Shown: positions 1 to 10,321 of the stretch, in pieces
How positions within the stretch are numbered: the first letter of the stretch is position 1
Layout of the letters: every line of letters begins with the position of its first letter
Origin: Planococcus sp. MB-3u-03
GTDB lineage: Bacteria; Bacillota; Bacilli; Bacillales_A; Planococcaceae
DNA length: 64,000 bases
Direction of reading: 5' to 3'
Assembly (NCBI RefSeq): GCF_002833405.1
Contig: NZ_CP025135.1
Span: 1,097,501 to 1,161,500 of the forward strand
Translations under genes and position numbers: made by a program
The notes under the pieces: model-generated
The model's database searches: none
Told to the model about the DNA's origin: nothing
What the model saw: only the letters and a program-made list of their open reading frames with translations

Positions 1-171
1 TAAGAGTTTGCCGGCTGGAGATGCAAGCCGGTGGGTTTTTTCGCTCAGCGCTTTTTCTTCGAGCAGCGCAAGCCCTTGTTCTTTCGCCTCGTCGTCCGTC
101 TCCGCGGTGAAAGTTTCTTCTGTAATCAATTCGCCGGTTTTTTCGAAAGCAGTCAGTTTATAAGTTCTCAT
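1..171 (-). CDS. yhzD: YhzD-like small protein, cut by left edge
   Basis: The first 57 codons of a minus-strand gene run off the left edge. The start is an ATG at 171, preceded by a good AAGGGGT ribosome binding site. The translated start (MRTYKLTAFEKTGE...) and the later SEKTHRLASPAGKLL resemble B. subtilis YhzD, a protein of about 60 residues with no known function. In B. subtilis yhzD also neighbours the yhaQP/yhaONM genes, so position supports the name. It is divergent from the ABC exporter at 293, with 121 bases between. The match is from memory and the C-terminus is not visible. Confidence 0.7.
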   Translation of the reverse strand, partial: MRTYKLTAFEKTGELITEETFTAETDDEAKEQGLALLEEKALSEKTHRLASPAGKLL

Positions 172-292
172 ATTCGGCACCCCTTTCTGAACGGTTATTC
201 AGTTTAAGTATAAAGGGTTTACATGGAAATGTCCTGCAAATTTGAAACATTTCGGCTTTACTGCCGTATATAAAGGTGGAAAGGGGATATGA

Positions 293-1195
293 ATGATGAC
301 TTTATCGATTAGAAACGCAACAAAACAATTTGGCGATTTTACAGCTGTAGACGATATCTCCCTCGATGTAGCCGAAGGGCAGATGCACGGCTTTCTTGGC
401 GCGAACGGGGCTGGCAAGACGACGACCTTCCGCATGGCGCTCGGGCTCCTTACGCCGACACAAGGCGAGGTGTTGTGGCAGGGCCGCCGGATCAGTTATG
501 CAGACAGCCCGGACATCGGTTATTTACCGGAAGAGCGCGGCTTGTATCCGAAGATGAAAGTACAGGACCAGCTCGTCTATTTGGCACGGCTGCGGCGCAT
601 GGATAAAAAACAGGCGGAGCAAGGCGCAAAGGATTGGCTGGAGCGCTTTGAAGTGCCTCATTACGCCAATAAAAAAGTGGAAGAATTATCGAAAGGCAAT
701 CAGCAGAAAATCCAGTTGATCGCGTCTCTATTACATAACCCAAAACTATTGATTTTGGACGAGCCGTTTTCCGGGCTGGATCCTGTCAATGTGGAAATGC
801 TGAAAAAAGCGATACTCGATTTTCAAAGACAAGGGGCAACCATTGTGTTCTCCAGCCACCGCATGGACCATGTCGAAGAATTATGCGACGACATGAGCAT
901 CTTGGACAAAGGCAAACTTGTCGTCCACGGATCGATACGGGAAGTGAAGCGCACATTCGGCAAACAGAACGTCCGCATCCACACAGATGCCGATATCACC
1001 TCGCTTGGCGAATTGCCAGGCGTCGAGAAATTTACCGCTCAGCGCAACGGCGGCGTGTTCCGCATTGCCGATGAAGCGGTCGGCCAAAACTTACTCGCCC
1101 GTGCCTTAGAGCTCGGCCCTGTGCGCCAGTTTGCTTTGGAAGAGCCGAGCCTCGAAGAGATTTTCATTGAAAAGGTGGGGCGTGCCCATGTATAG
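293..1195 (+). CDS. yhaQ: ABC exporter ATP-binding protein YhaQ (NatA-like)
   Basis: A 300-residue ABC ATPase: Walker A GANGAGKTT at about residues 35-43, signature LSKGNQQK near 142-149, Walker B LLILDEPFSGLD near 160, and the switch histidine in SSHRMDHVEE. The C-terminal ~80 residues form the small accessory domain common in NatA/YhaQ-type exporters. Two ATGs lie in tandem (293 and 296) after GGAAAGGGG; the first is used here. The stop overlaps the start of the membrane partner YhaP, so the two are translationally coupled. In B. subtilis YhaQ/YhaP is a NatAB-like exporter of uncertain substrate. Confidence 0.9.
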   Translation: MMTLSIRNATKQFGDFTAVDDISLDVAEGQMHGFLGANGAGKTTTFRMALGLLTPTQGEVLWQGRRISYADSPDIGYLPEERGLYPKMKVQDQLVYLARLRRMDKKQAEQGAKDWLERFEVPHYANKKVEELSKGNQQKIQLIASLLHNPKLLILDEPFSGLDPVNVEMLKKAILDFQRQGATIVFSSHRMDHVEELCDDMSILDKGKLVVHGSIREVKRTFGKQNVRIHTDADITSLGELPGVEKFTAQRNGGVFRIADEAVGQNLLARALELGPVRQFALEEPSLEEIFIEKVGRAHV

Positions 1196-2437
1196 TTTCT
1201 GGATCATTTTCAAACAGGCATTCAAAACGAAAGCGATGACGAAATCGTTCATGATCACCACGCTGGTCGTTGTCGCTTCATTTTTCCTGCTGGCCAATCT
1301 GCCGTCGATCATCGAGTCATTCGATGGAGATGATGGTTCACAGCAAACGCTTCAAGTGGTGGATGAAACAGGACAGTATACTGAAGCCTTGCAAGCCCAG
1401 CTCGACCAGCAAGACAGCGCCATTCAATTAGAAGCGAGCGAACTTTCTGAAGAACAATTGAGGGTGGATATGGAAGCAGGTGAAATGGACGCTTTTCTTA
1501 TTATCGAAGGCGCTGATGGAATCACTGCCCGTTATGTAGTGGAGTCCGCAACTGAATCGGCTCAGGCGGCAGAACTTGAAAACGCCCTCCAGAGCTTACA
1601 GACAGCAAGGGTAGCCGAGCAGCTGGAGCTGGAAGAAACGGAGCTTGCCCAGTTGTTTGCGCCAGTTGAAATGGAGCGTGAAGCGCTTGCCGAATCCTCC
1701 AAATCTCAGGAAGAATTAAGCCAAGCGCGCGGCCTTGTCTATATTTTGATTATGGTCATCTATATCGCGGTCATTTACTATCCGAATATGATCGCCATGG
1801 AAGTAGCGAACGAAAATCTTCGCGCGTCATGGAAATTTTGATTTCCAGCGTCTCACCGGTCAAGCATATGTTTGCGAAGATTGCAGGCATCGGCTCGCTC
1901 GGCATTTTGCAGATGATGATTTTTGCACTTGCCGGATATTTGGCGATCCAAAGTTCAGGATCGGATCTGACCGAAGGCGTATTTAGCGTCATGGGCTTTT
2001 CTGAAGTGAAATTCAGCACGTTCTTCTACGCTATTCTGTTCTTTTTGCTGGGCTATTTCCTTTATGCCGTGCTCGCGGCGTTGCTCGGCTCGCTCGTTAG
2101 CCGGACAGAGGATGTCCAGCAATTGATGCTGCCGATGATGATTTTGATCATCATTGCCTCATTCATCGCTTTCTCCGGCATCTCCATGCCGGAAGCGGGT
2201 TATGTAACGGTCGCTTCCTATATCCCGTTTTTCGCGCCACTCGTCATGTTCCTGCGTGTCGGCCTGCTCGATATTCCGTTATGGGAACCACTTTTGTCCA
2301 TTGCGATCATGCTGTTGACGATTGGCATACTTGGCTGGTTCGGCGCCCGCGTTTATCGCGGTGGCGTCCTGATGTACGGCTCATCGCAATCACTGAAAGA
2401 TATCCGCCGGGCGATCAAGCTTGGCAACGAAAAATAA
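1188..2437 (+). pseudogene. yhaP: ABC exporter permease YhaP, one frameshift
   Basis: The membrane partner of YhaQ, starting at the ATG at 1188 that overlaps the yhaQ stop. The family layout is one N-terminal membrane segment (residues ~18-38), a large acidic extracytoplasmic domain rich in Glu/Gln (to about 180), then five or six membrane helices, as in NatB/YhaP. The frame breaks near 1813-1816: the first part ends VANENLRASWKF at 1841, while the conserved continuation MEILISSVSPVKHMF resumes one frame over at 1829. Adding one A to the AAAA run restores VANEKSSRVMEIL, as expected for the family. Both halves are well conserved, so a sequence error is likelier than a dead gene. Confidence 0.85.
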
Positions 2438-2536
2438 TGAAGATGCTGCTTGCGGGAAGTTTCCGCAGGCAGTTTTTTTTCGCCCGCGAAAATGGTAAGA
2501 TAAGAACAAATATTCGCTTTTGAAAAGGGGATCACG

Positions 2537-3751
2537 ATGGCAAGCATTCGATTTATCCACAGCGCCGACCTGCATCTCGGCAGCCCGTTCAGCGGCATGA
2601 AAGGGCTCGGCAGCGAGCAATGGAAAAAGCTGCAGAACAGCACATTGGCCGCTTTTGAACGGTTGATTTCCTACACGCTTGAAACGCGGCCTGATTTTTT
2701 ATTGATTGTCGGGGACGTCTACGACGGGGAAGACCGCAACTTGCGCGCACAGCATCGTTTTCAGCAAGGCATGGAGCAATTAGACGAAGCGGGCATCCCG
2801 GTTTTTTTGAGTCATGGCAACCACGATCATTTAAGTGGGGGTGCGGCTAGTTTTGAATTGCCGTCAAATGTCCATGTCTTTCAGGACAGTGTAGAAAATA
2901 TGACGCTGCAAGTGGGCGGCGCAACGGTGAAAATTGCCGGATTCAGCTACGGCCGCCGTCATGTAACGGAATCGATGATTGAACATTATCCAAGCAAAGA
3001 ATCAGGCGTCATCCAGATCGGCATGCTCCATGGCTCTGAGGAAAACGATACCGAGCACGCCGTATACGCGCCATTCCGCAAAGAGCAATTGCTAGCCAAA
3101 AACTACGATTATTGGGCGCTCGGCCATATCCATAAACGGCAGCAGTTATCGACGGATCCACCAATTGTTTATCCCGGGAATCTGCAAGGGCGCCACAGGA
3201 AAGAATCCGGCCCTAAAGGTTTTTATGACGTCGTGCTGACGGATGGCCATGCCGATCTGAAATTCATTGCGGCAGAAGCGGTGCGCTTTGATCGAATCAG
3301 TGTCGATTGCAGCAGTGTCCAGCATATGAATGAATTATTCAGCATTGTCAAAGAGCAGCTCGAAGCGCATGATGCTGAGGCACTCGTGGCGGAACTGGAG
3401 CTCCAAAATCTGGACGAAGCAACGATCTATATGCTTGAAGATATCCCGAATGCAGAGCTCGTGTATGCTTTGGGTGAAGCGCTTAGTGAGGGGGAAGATT
3501 TCCTTCATATATCTAAGGTATACCTGGACAGGAATGCCCTCTCAGCGGAATTATCGCCTTTTGGCAAACAGCTCGCCAGCCGTCTGGCGCACTGGGAGTC
3601 GGGCGACTGGAAACAGGCATTGAAGGAGCTTTACAACCATCCGAAAAGCGGGCGTTTCCTGCCGCAGTTGAACGACGGGCTGCAGGAGGAACTGCGGGCG
3701 GAAGCGGAAGCGAAGATCCGCAAGATGATGGCATTGGAGGACCAGCGATGA
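2537..3751 (+). CDS. yhaO: SbcD/Mre11-like metallophosphoesterase YhaO
   Basis: A 404-residue DNA-repair-type nuclease of the calcineurin-like phosphoesterase superfamily. Metal ligands are visible in order: DLHLG (residue ~11), GDVYDG (~58), GNHDH (~93) and GHIH (~195). The C-terminal third is a helical capping domain. The start follows AAAAGGGGATCACG. Its stop overlaps the ATG of yhaN by ATGA, which predicts a stoichiometric nuclease/ATPase complex like SbcD-SbcC or Mre11-Rad50. The pair is followed by the exonuclease YhaM, giving the same three-gene order as in B. subtilis. The substrate is not evident from sequence. Confidence 0.93.
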   Translation: MASIRFIHSADLHLGSPFSGMKGLGSEQWKKLQNSTLAAFERLISYTLETRPDFLLIVGDVYDGEDRNLRAQHRFQQGMEQLDEAGIPVFLSHGNHDHLSGGAASFELPSNVHVFQDSVENMTLQVGGATVKIAGFSYGRRHVTESMIEHYPSKESGVIQIGMLHGSEENDTEHAVYAPFRKEQLLAKNYDYWALGHIHKRQQLSTDPPIVYPGNLQGRHRKESGPKGFYDVVLTDGHADLKFIAAEAVRFDRISVDCSSVQHMNELFSIVKEQLEAHDAEALVAELELQNLDEATIYMLEDIPNAELVYALGEALSEGEDFLHISKVYLDRNALSAELSPFGKQLASRLAHWESGDWKQALKELYNHPKSGRFLPQLNDGLQEELRAEAEAKIRKMMALEDQR

Positions 3752-6584
3752 AACTTGAAAAACTGATTATTTACGGTTTTGGCCGCCACGAAAACAGGAC
3801 CATCGAGCTGAACAAAAACCGATGGCCGTATTCTACGGAATGAATGAAGCAGGCAAAACGACCATCCAGCAATTTGTCTTGCAGATGCTGTTTGGCTTTT
3901 CGGCACGCAACCAGCCGCATAAACGCTACGAACCGAAAGCGGGCGGCAAATACGGCGGCCAGCTGCAGCTGAGCGATCCCATTTATGGCCGTGTCGTGAT
4001 CGAGCGGACAGCCGGTAAATCGGCAGGCGATGTGACGGTCTGGTTTGAAGACGGGCGCCGCGGAGGCGAGACAGAACTGGCGGAGCTATTAAGAGGATAT
4101 GACAGAGCCTCCTATGAAGCGATTTATTCGTTCTCTGTCCATGAACTCCAAGATCTCGACCAAATGACTGAACAGGAGCTGACGCGCACGCTGTTGTCCT
4201 CCGGGACTGCCGGTGTCGACCATGCTGGGAAAATGGAAAGCCAGCTCGAACGCGAAATGGGCGAGTTGTTTAAGAAAGCTGGTAAGTTGCCGCTAATCAA
4301 CCGTTTGACCGAAGAGTTGCGGGAACTTGAAATGGAGTTGCGTGAATACAAGCTGCGCGCGGATACCTTCCGTCCGGCAACAGAGCGGCTGGAGCACATC
4401 AAAAAGCGATTGGCCGAGCTGGGCCAAGCTGAAAGCATGCTCGTTCAAGACATGAAGGAAGCGGAAAAATGGCAGCAAGCAGCACCGCTATTAGCGCGAA
4501 AACAACAACTCGAGCGCTTGGCGGAAAACGGCCCGGTGAATTTTCCGGAATCGGGCATCCGTCAGTATGAACGATTGCTCGACCAGAAAAATGAATTACA
4601 GGCCGAAGCTGCCTTTCTGGAAAATGAAATAGGCCGGTTAGAGCCGGCCGGCGAGCTGCCTGGAACAGATTCGATGGCGGATCTGCTCGGGCGCGAAGCC
4701 GAATGGCATCAGATAAATTCTTCCTTGAAAGTGAAACAAGAAGAGCTCAGCCGATTACAGGATGAACTTGGCTGCCTATTGAAATTATGCGGCATGAACA
4801 AAGAGCAGGCACTCCTCTCGGATGCCTCGCTTGAACAGGAAGAGCGATTGAAGATCGTATTGGATGCGCTGCAAACCGCTGAACAAGAACAAGCTTTCGG
4901 GCAGCGCCGATTGGAAGAAGAACGGCAACGGCTGTCAGAAGCTGAATACGCTTTAAAGCAATACCTTGCAGCAGAGCCGCCCGAAGAACAGCGGCGGCGC
5001 GCAGAACAATGGGCCGACATCGAGCCGCAGCTGACGCTCGCTAAAGCGCAGCAAAAACGGCAAGCGGGAACGGCTGCCAATAACCGTCTTGCCCAATTTC
5101 TGTTAGGGGCTATCGGAATTGCCGGCTTGATCATCGCTGTGGTTTCTGCAGACGCTTTTACGGGGCTTCTTGCGGCCATGGCGCTCGGCGCATCGGTGTG
5201 GCTCTGGCTGCGTGACAGGAAATCACCAAAAGGCAGCACGGATGATCTAGTGGAACGCTACGGCGGGCAGGAAGCGGAATACGAAGCTTTGCTCATCAAG
5301 CTAGCGGAATACGATAAAGGGCTTGATGAACGTTTTGACGCCATCGAGGCAAGCAAGCGGAAAATTGCTGCGCTGCCGCAGACAGACAGCAGCCGGGAAC
5401 TGCAGCAATATCGGGGATTGTTGATATCGCTCGGTTTTCCGGAAGAAACCTCACGCGTTACCGTCCTCACGTTATTCGATAAATTGCGGGATGTGCATGC
5501 AGCTTCTAGCCGGCTGGATCGCATTACGGAAGAAATCGGGAAATTGGAAAGCGAACAACAGGCGTGGCTGGGACAGGCGCAGGAGGCATGCGGCAAGCCT
5601 GCAAGTGCAAGCAATGTCATCAGCGTGCTTCGTGCGGAATGGGAAGCCCGCCAGCAGAAACTCCAGCACGCCGGAAAAATCCGCGAAAAAAACCAGCAGC
5701 TGGCGGAACAATCCAGAAAATGTGCCGAGCGATTGGCCAAGCTTTCCGAAGCGATGGATGAGCTATTCAAAAGGGCGGCAGTGGAAGATGAGGATTCGTT
5801 TTACCGCGCTGCCAAACTGTCGGAACAAGCAAGGTCTGCACAGGAACAATTGCAAATGGTCCTGTCGCAGCTTTCTGCCATCGGAGAAGTGGAAAAACCT
5901 GCTGCGCTCGGTGATGCAGAAGAGGGCACAGAACAATTTCTCGAGCGTTCGCAGCAACAACTGGATGAATTACAGGATGAACGCCAGTCATTATGGGAAG
6001 AGCAAGCAGAAAAGCTTCAGTTGACGAGGCATTTATTGTCGGACGAAGGGCATTCGATGAAACTTCAGGAACTGGAAGCGAAAAAAGCGGAGTTCCAGGA
6101 CGCGGCCAAGGAATGGGCTGTCAACCGCGCGATCGTCGAGGTGTTCAAGCAGACGATGGATGAATTGAAAGAGACGAAGCTGCCGGCAGTGCTAAAGCTT
6201 TCGGAATCGTACTTCACTCAATTGACGGGCGGCGAGTATGTGCGTTTGCTGCTCAGTCAGGAAGGGAATTTTGAAGCGCTGCGGAAAGATGGCTTGCGCT
6301 TCCGCGTCATCGAGCTCAGCCAAGCGACAAAAGAGCAGGCATACTTGGCATTGCGTTTTGCACTGGCATCTTCTTTGAAGGAATCCCATCCGTTTCCGAT
6401 CATCATGGATGACCCGTTTGTCCATTTTGATCGCCGAAGAAGCCAGCAAGTGATAAAATTAGTGGAAGAGCTGCAGGCAGACCATCAGTTCATTTATTTC
6501 ACATGCCACGAAGCGATGAGGCAAGCTTGGCCAAGTGCCCAGCAAATCGACGTGGCGAATCCTGAAAGGAGCATCCAAGCATGA
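3748..6584 (+). pseudogene. yhaN: SbcC/Rad50-like ATPase YhaN, one frameshift near the start
   Basis: The large ATPase partner of YhaO. The true start is the ATG at 3748 (MKLEKLIIYGFGRHE...), overlapping the yhaO stop. The frame is lost at about 3820, in a run of Cs after AACAAAAAC, and the long frame resumes at 3822. One added C gives the expected join ...LNKNPMAVFYGMNEAGKTT, which carries the Walker A. The protein continues for about 900 residues of heptad-rich coiled coil, with two predicted membrane helices in the middle (about residues 425-470), and ends with a Walker B IIMDDPFVHFD and a final ABC lobe. As written, an ATG at 3822 would give a protein lacking the N-terminal strand. Its stop overlaps yhaM. 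Confidence 0.88.
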
Positions 6585-7519
6585 CAAAAGGAATTACAAC
6601 CCGCGCTGTCGGGGAGACAGTCGATGATTTTCTTCTGATCAAACAATCGGTCAAAGGCGTCACGACGACCGGCAACCCATTCATTTCACTCGTTCTGCAA
6701 GACAAGAGCGGAGACATCGAGGCAAAGTTATGGGACACGAAAGACGAACATGAACGGATGTATGCGGCAGAAACGATTGTCAGAGTCGGCGGGGAAATCC
6801 ATAATTACCGCGGCAAAAACCAACTGCGCATTAAAAGCATCCGCCCGGCAAAGCCGGAGGAGAACTTGACGATTGCCGAGTTTCTGCCTTCGGCGTCACA
6901 AAGTGCAGATGAATTGCACGAAGAAGTGACAAAATTCCTGTTCGAGATGGAAAACCCACAAATTCAGCGCATCACGCGCCATATTCTGAAGAAATACCAG
7001 CAGCAATTCCTGACCTTCCCGGCCGCGACGCGCAATCACCACGATTATGTGTCAGGCCTTGCAGATCATGTTGTCTCGATGCTCAAGCTCGGGAAAGCGA
7101 TTTGTGAAGTGTATCCGAGCCTGGATAAGGATTTATTGTATTCCGGAATCATTCTCCACGATATCGGCAAAGTCTTTGAACTTTCAGGGCCGGTTGCAAC
7201 TACTTATACCGTAGAAGGCAATTTGCTCGGCCATATCTCGATCATGGTGACCGAAATCGCAAAAGCTGCGGAAGAGCTCGGCATCGAAGGGGAAGAAGTC
7301 ATGATCCTCCAACATATCGTCTTGTCGCATCACGGCAAGGAAGAATGGGGAAGCCCGAAAAAACCGATGGTGAAAGAGGCGGAAATCCTTCATTATATCG
7401 ACAATATCGATGCGAAAATGATGATGCTCGACCGTGTGCTCGGAAAAACGAAAGAAGGCGAGTTCTCGGAACGCGTTTTCGCACTCGACAACCGCTCATT
7501 CTACAAGCCGAAACTATAA
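6581..7519 (+). CDS. yhaM: 3'-5' exoribonuclease YhaM
   Basis: A 312-residue YhaM-family nuclease. Residues ~15-95 form an OB-fold nucleic-acid-binding domain. The catalytic HD-type phosphohydrolase domain follows, with [12 protein letters not shown] (~150), the metal-binding LHDIGK (~192) and a late [10 protein letters not shown] (~250). The family degrades RNA, and also single-stranded DNA, from the 3' end with Mn2+. The ATGA overlap with yhaN makes it the last gene of a three-gene nucleic-acid-processing operon that ends at the terminator at 7535. Confidence 0.95.
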   Translation: MTKGITTRAVGETVDDFLLIKQSVKGVTTTGNPFISLVLQDKSGDIEAKLWDTKDEHERMYAAETIVRVGGEIHNYRGKNQLRIKSIRPAKPEENLTIAEFLPSASQSADELHEEVTKFLFEMENPQIQRITRHILKKYQQQFLTFPAATRNHHDYVSGLADHVVSMLKLGKAICEVYPSLDKDLLYSGIILHDIGKVFELSGPVATTYTVEGNLLGHISIMVTEIAKAAEELGIEGEEVMILQHIVLSHHGKEEWGSPKKPMVKEAEILHYIDNIDAKMMMLDRVLGKTKEGEFSERVFALDNRSFYKPKL

Positions 7520-7534
7520 AGCAGAAATACACAA

Positions 7535-7563
7535 AAACCCCCGACAAAGATGTCGGGGGTTTT
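7535..7563. terminator. Bidirectional terminator, yhaM / prsA
   Basis: A 10-bp perfect stem (ACCCCCGACA / TGTCGGGGGT) with an AAGA loop. It has As on the left and Ts on the right, so it can end both yhaM (+) and prsA (-). Confidence 0.9.
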
Positions 7564-7570
7564 GCTTTGC

Positions 7571-8500
7571 TTATTCAGCCGGAGTTTCTTCCGTCTCTTC
7601 TTCAGTTGGGGCTCCTTCTTCAGTAGCTGGTTCCGTATTGAGGATTTCATCCAATGCGCCTTCAAGTTCTTCATCTTTGATGTCGATATTCGCTTCTTCC
7701 ATTAAAGCTGCGACTTTCGGGAGCAGCGTGGATTGATCTGCATTGGCCATGGCGATTTCAGAACGCAAAGCTTCGCGTTGGTCTTCAAGCGGCTCCTGTC
7801 CTTCGACTTCACGGGTTTCGGTCACTTGGATAATGTGGAAACCGTGCTGGGATTGGACAGGTTCGCTGATTTCATCGACTTCAAGCGAATAAGCCGCGTC
7901 TTCGAATTCAGGAACCATGGCGCCTGTGCCGAACCAGTCAAGGGAACCGCCGTTAGCGGCAGAGCCTGGGTCTGTGGAATGTTCTTCCGCTAGTTCAGCG
8001 AAATCTGCACCTTCGTCAAGTTCCGCTTTCAATTCGTTGGCTGTTTCTTCATCCGCAACCAGGATATGGCGCGCATTCAGTTCAGTTCCTTGGCGCTCGT
8101 ATTGTTCTTCGATTTCTTCATCCGTTACTTCGACGTCTTCTGTCAACGCTTTTTCCTGAAGCAAGTTCAGGCGGATGACTTTTTTATAGCTTTCTTCTGT
8201 ATGGTTGTTCTGAGCGAGAAATTGTTCGAAGTTTTCGCCCATCTCTTCTTTATTGCTCTCAAGCTCCGCTTCAACTTCTTCATCTGAAACTTCGTAGTTT
8301 GCACCCAATACTTTTTCAATCATCAGGATTTGGATGGCTTGATCGCCGACAGAGGTTTTCATCTCTTCGTATAGTTCTTCTTTTGTCACATCTCCCGCAT
8401 CGGAAGTGACGAGCACTTCGCTATCGGAACCATTGTCGCTGCATGCGGAAAGTGCAAGAACCGCTGCCGCGATGGAAAGGGTAAAGGCTGATTTCTTCAT
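7571..8500 (-). CDS. prsA: Foldase lipoprotein PrsA (parvulin PPIase)
   Basis: An extracytoplasmic peptidyl-prolyl isomerase, about 309 residues, that helps exported proteins fold on the outer face of the membrane. The signal peptide ends in the lipobox LSAC (cysteine near residue 20). A parvulin/rotamase domain with [15 protein letters not shown] and [11 protein letters not shown] occupies roughly residues 135-225, flanked by SurA-like helical regions, and the C-terminal tail is very acidic. I take the ATG at 8500 as start, with AGGAGC about 10 bases upstream; a TTG one codon earlier is also open. The neighbours scoC and trpP match the B. subtilis order. Confidence 0.95.
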   Translation of the reverse strand: MKKSAFTLSIAAAVLALSACSDNGSDSEVLVTSDAGDVTKEELYEEMKTSVGDQAIQILMIEKVLGANYEVSDEEVEAELESNKEEMGENFEQFLAQNNHTEESYKKVIRLNLLQEKALTEDVEVTDEEIEEQYERQGTELNARHILVADEETANELKAELDEGADFAELAEEHSTDPGSAANGGSLDWFGTGAMVPEFEDAAYSLEVDEISEPVQSQHGFHIIQVTETREVEGQEPLEDQREALRSEIAMANADQSTLLPKVAALMEEANIDIKDEELEGALDEILNTEPATEEGAPTEEETEETPAE

Positions 8501-8723
8501 CAATGTTCGCTCCTAACTTTCTTTCAATCTAAGTTGAATTTATAGGTGTGGGCTGTTGATTTTCCGCAAAAGGATGATTGCCGCGAGCATTGTGCAGCGG
8601 GCTATTTTTGCGTTTATTTTCAATAGATGCCGTAGTTACTATATCATAAACGAATGAAAAAATAAAAAGTTCCAAAAAATTGCGAATCCGTTAAAGAGTA
8701 GGAGGCTTGTGGCTGATTCCATA

Positions 8724-8751
8724 GAAAAAGCACTTGCTCGGGCAAGTGCTT
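8724..8751 (-). terminator. Terminator of the small membrane-protein gene
   Basis: Minus-strand stem AAGCACTTGC / GCAAGTGCTT with a 3-base loop, then a T tract (the As at 8724-8728). It overlaps the TAA stop at 8750-8752. Confidence 0.8.
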
Positions 8752-8935
8752 ACGGGGTGAATTCAACCCCGACATATAATGAAACGAGCAGGATTAGAAT
8801 TAGTATGTTAATGGTACGAAAAATCTTTTCATGGTTTTCTTCGGGAATTTCCCGGGATGTAACAAGTGCTAATGTCATCCGATTGATCTGGAATAGATAA
8901 AATACGGAGAACATTACGACGAATGCGACTATCAT
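8750..8935 (-). CDS. Small two-helix membrane protein, unknown
   Basis: A 61-residue protein with two hydrophobic stretches (about residues 1-15 and 40-56) separated by a polar loop containing TSREIPEENHEK. A strong ribosome binding site (GGGAGGAAACTC before the ATG) and its own terminator support a real gene. It lies between prsA and a DUF3267-type gene, both on the same strand. I do not recognise the family. The short loop and paired helices would suit a small membrane-embedded accessory protein, but no function can be given. Confidence 0.65.
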   Translation of the reverse strand: MIVAFVVMFSVFYLFQINRMTLALVTSREIPEENHEKIFRTINILILILLVSLYVGVEFTP

Positions 8936-8994
8936 GAGTTTCCTCCCCTCTGACCTTAACTCCCATTATAGCAAAATGGAAAGAAAAAAGCAGG

Positions 8995-9540
8995 TCAGGC
9001 AATTGGCTGCGGCACCAGGATCTCAAATCCAGTATCCGTTTCTTCAATGAGTGCGTGCCGCGGCGAGCGCGCCAAATTACGGATGTAGATCAAATCCGTA
9101 ACGGACAAAGCGCTATGGTACGCAAGCAAAATGGCGAAATAATGGCTATAGGCCGGCCAAATGATGCTCAGCGCGATAATGGTCGTGTTGATGACCGCAA
9201 ATGGTGCCACAAGCGCCAGCATGAAGCGTGATTTCCGGACCGGTTCTTTGATATACAAAGAAATCGTCGGGCACAGCTTCAATTGTTTGCGCATGCTGAT
9301 TTTCAAGCATTTGCGGCTTCCGAGCAAAGGCAGAAGATGCAAAAGTTTATGGATAGGGTAGATCGCCAGCATTCCGATCATGAACAGCAAAAAGTTCTGG
9401 TCGGATAACGGGTCGGCATACATGATGGCCAGCAGCATGTAATAGCTGGTGAAAACCCCGGCGCCGATCAGCGCGGAAATGAAGAACAGGCGGTCAGAAC
9501 CGTATTGTTTTTTGACGTTGATTGTTTTCCAGCAATGCAT
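8995..9540 (-). CDS. DUF3267-type membrane protein (YhaJ-like)
   Basis: A membrane protein of about 181 residues with four hydrophobic segments. The sequence HKLLHLLPLL in the second helix is the HxxxH-like signature of the DUF3267 family, grouped with membrane-embedded zinc-peptidase-like proteins. Catalysis has not been shown and this sequence lacks a classical HExxH glutamate. The ATG at 9540 is chosen because GGGAGATACGCAT precedes it; codons upstream to 9588 are open but lack a site. It lies between scoC and prsA, where B. subtilis carries its own small yha genes, so the YhaJ parallel is tentative. Confidence 0.65.
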   Translation of the reverse strand: MHCWKTINVKKQYGSDRLFFISALIGAGVFTSYYMLLAIMYADPLSDQNFLLFMIGMLAIYPIHKLLHLLPLLGSRKCLKISMRKQLKLCPTISLYIKEPVRKSRFMLALVAPFAVINTTIIALSIIWPAYSHYFAILLAYHSALSVTDLIYIRNLARSPRHALIEETDTGFEILVPQPIA

Positions 9541-9644
9541 ATGCGTATCTCCCATTGATGTATAGTGTTGTTGAGCCGATACATACAATACAACGTTTCC
9601 TGGGGGAATGCAAGCTTCTTCAGCGAAAATTTTTGCCGTGTTTT

Positions 9645-10203
9645 TCAGGCGTTTTTATTCTCGGTTAAAACGTGGTTTTCCTCATTGAAACGGTTCTCGA
9701 TGTTTTTGAATGAAGCTTCGAAAATCTCCATGAAATCATCGCCGTAAATATTGCGGATGATCGCCATGACATCCATGAACTCGGGGAATTTCCCGTATAG
9801 ATTGCGCAGTGGGAGGGAACCGTCGATGACCGAGTGGGGCGTGTCGTGATAGCGTTCGATCATCTCCTGCATCAACTCTTCGCCTTTTTGCGTCAATTCT
9901 ACATATGTATTGCGTTTGTCGGTATCGCGTTTCGAGAAGGACAGCAATTCGCGTTCTTCAAGTTTTTCGAAAATTGAATGCCGTAGAGACGTGCATGACC
10001 CCGAATTTTGCCACGTCGGAAATAGAGGCTCCTTTCAAATGGTAGGAAATCCATAAAATGTGATGTTCATTAATATTCAGGTCATAAGGTTTTATCCACA
10101 TCTGCCAATCTTTCTCCACTGCTTTCCATAATGCTTTCGATAATTGCCCAATTCTTTGGCTGTACAGCATAGCTTCTTTCATTGTATATTCTTTGTCATT
10201 CAC
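9645..10203 (-). pseudogene. scoC: MarR-type regulator ScoC/Hpr, frame broken
   Basis: A transition-state repressor of exoproteases and sporulation in B. subtilis. The N-terminal half ([20 protein letters not shown]... to AFNF) and the C-terminal half (DKRNTYVELTQKGEEL... FGDDFMEIFEASFKNI-like) match the family closely but sit in different frames. The break is at about 9963-9973. Adding one T and one A to two adjacent homopolymers rebuilds AFNFSKKLEE, the end of the winged-helix recognition region. The best start is a GTG at 10203, giving [11 protein letters not shown], which aligns with the Hpr N-terminus. The two losses sit three bases apart, as expected for a local sequence error. Confidence 0.85.
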
Positions 10204-10291
10204 ACGAGCACCAACTTTCACCGGGAATATTTTCTTTATTATAGCAATAAAGCAAAGTGAATTAAAGTGAGAATAGTAAAATAATTTAGTC

Positions 10292-10321
10292 AAAAAAAAA
10301 CAACCTGACCAATGATGGTCA
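10292..10321 (-). terminator. Terminator of yhaH
   Basis: Minus-strand stem TGACCA / TGGTCA with a TCAT loop followed after a few bases by eight or more Ts. It overlaps the yhaH stop codon. Confidence 0.7.

Noticed and set aside
5491-5770. Long opposite-strand and alternative frames inside yhaN, uvrA and bceB
   Set aside because: They lack ribosome binding sites and homology, and arise from G/C-rich third positions of the real genes.
9685-9700. cre-like TTGAAACGG within scoC
   Set aside because: It lacks the central CG at the correct position of the CcpA consensus and lies inside coding sequence.
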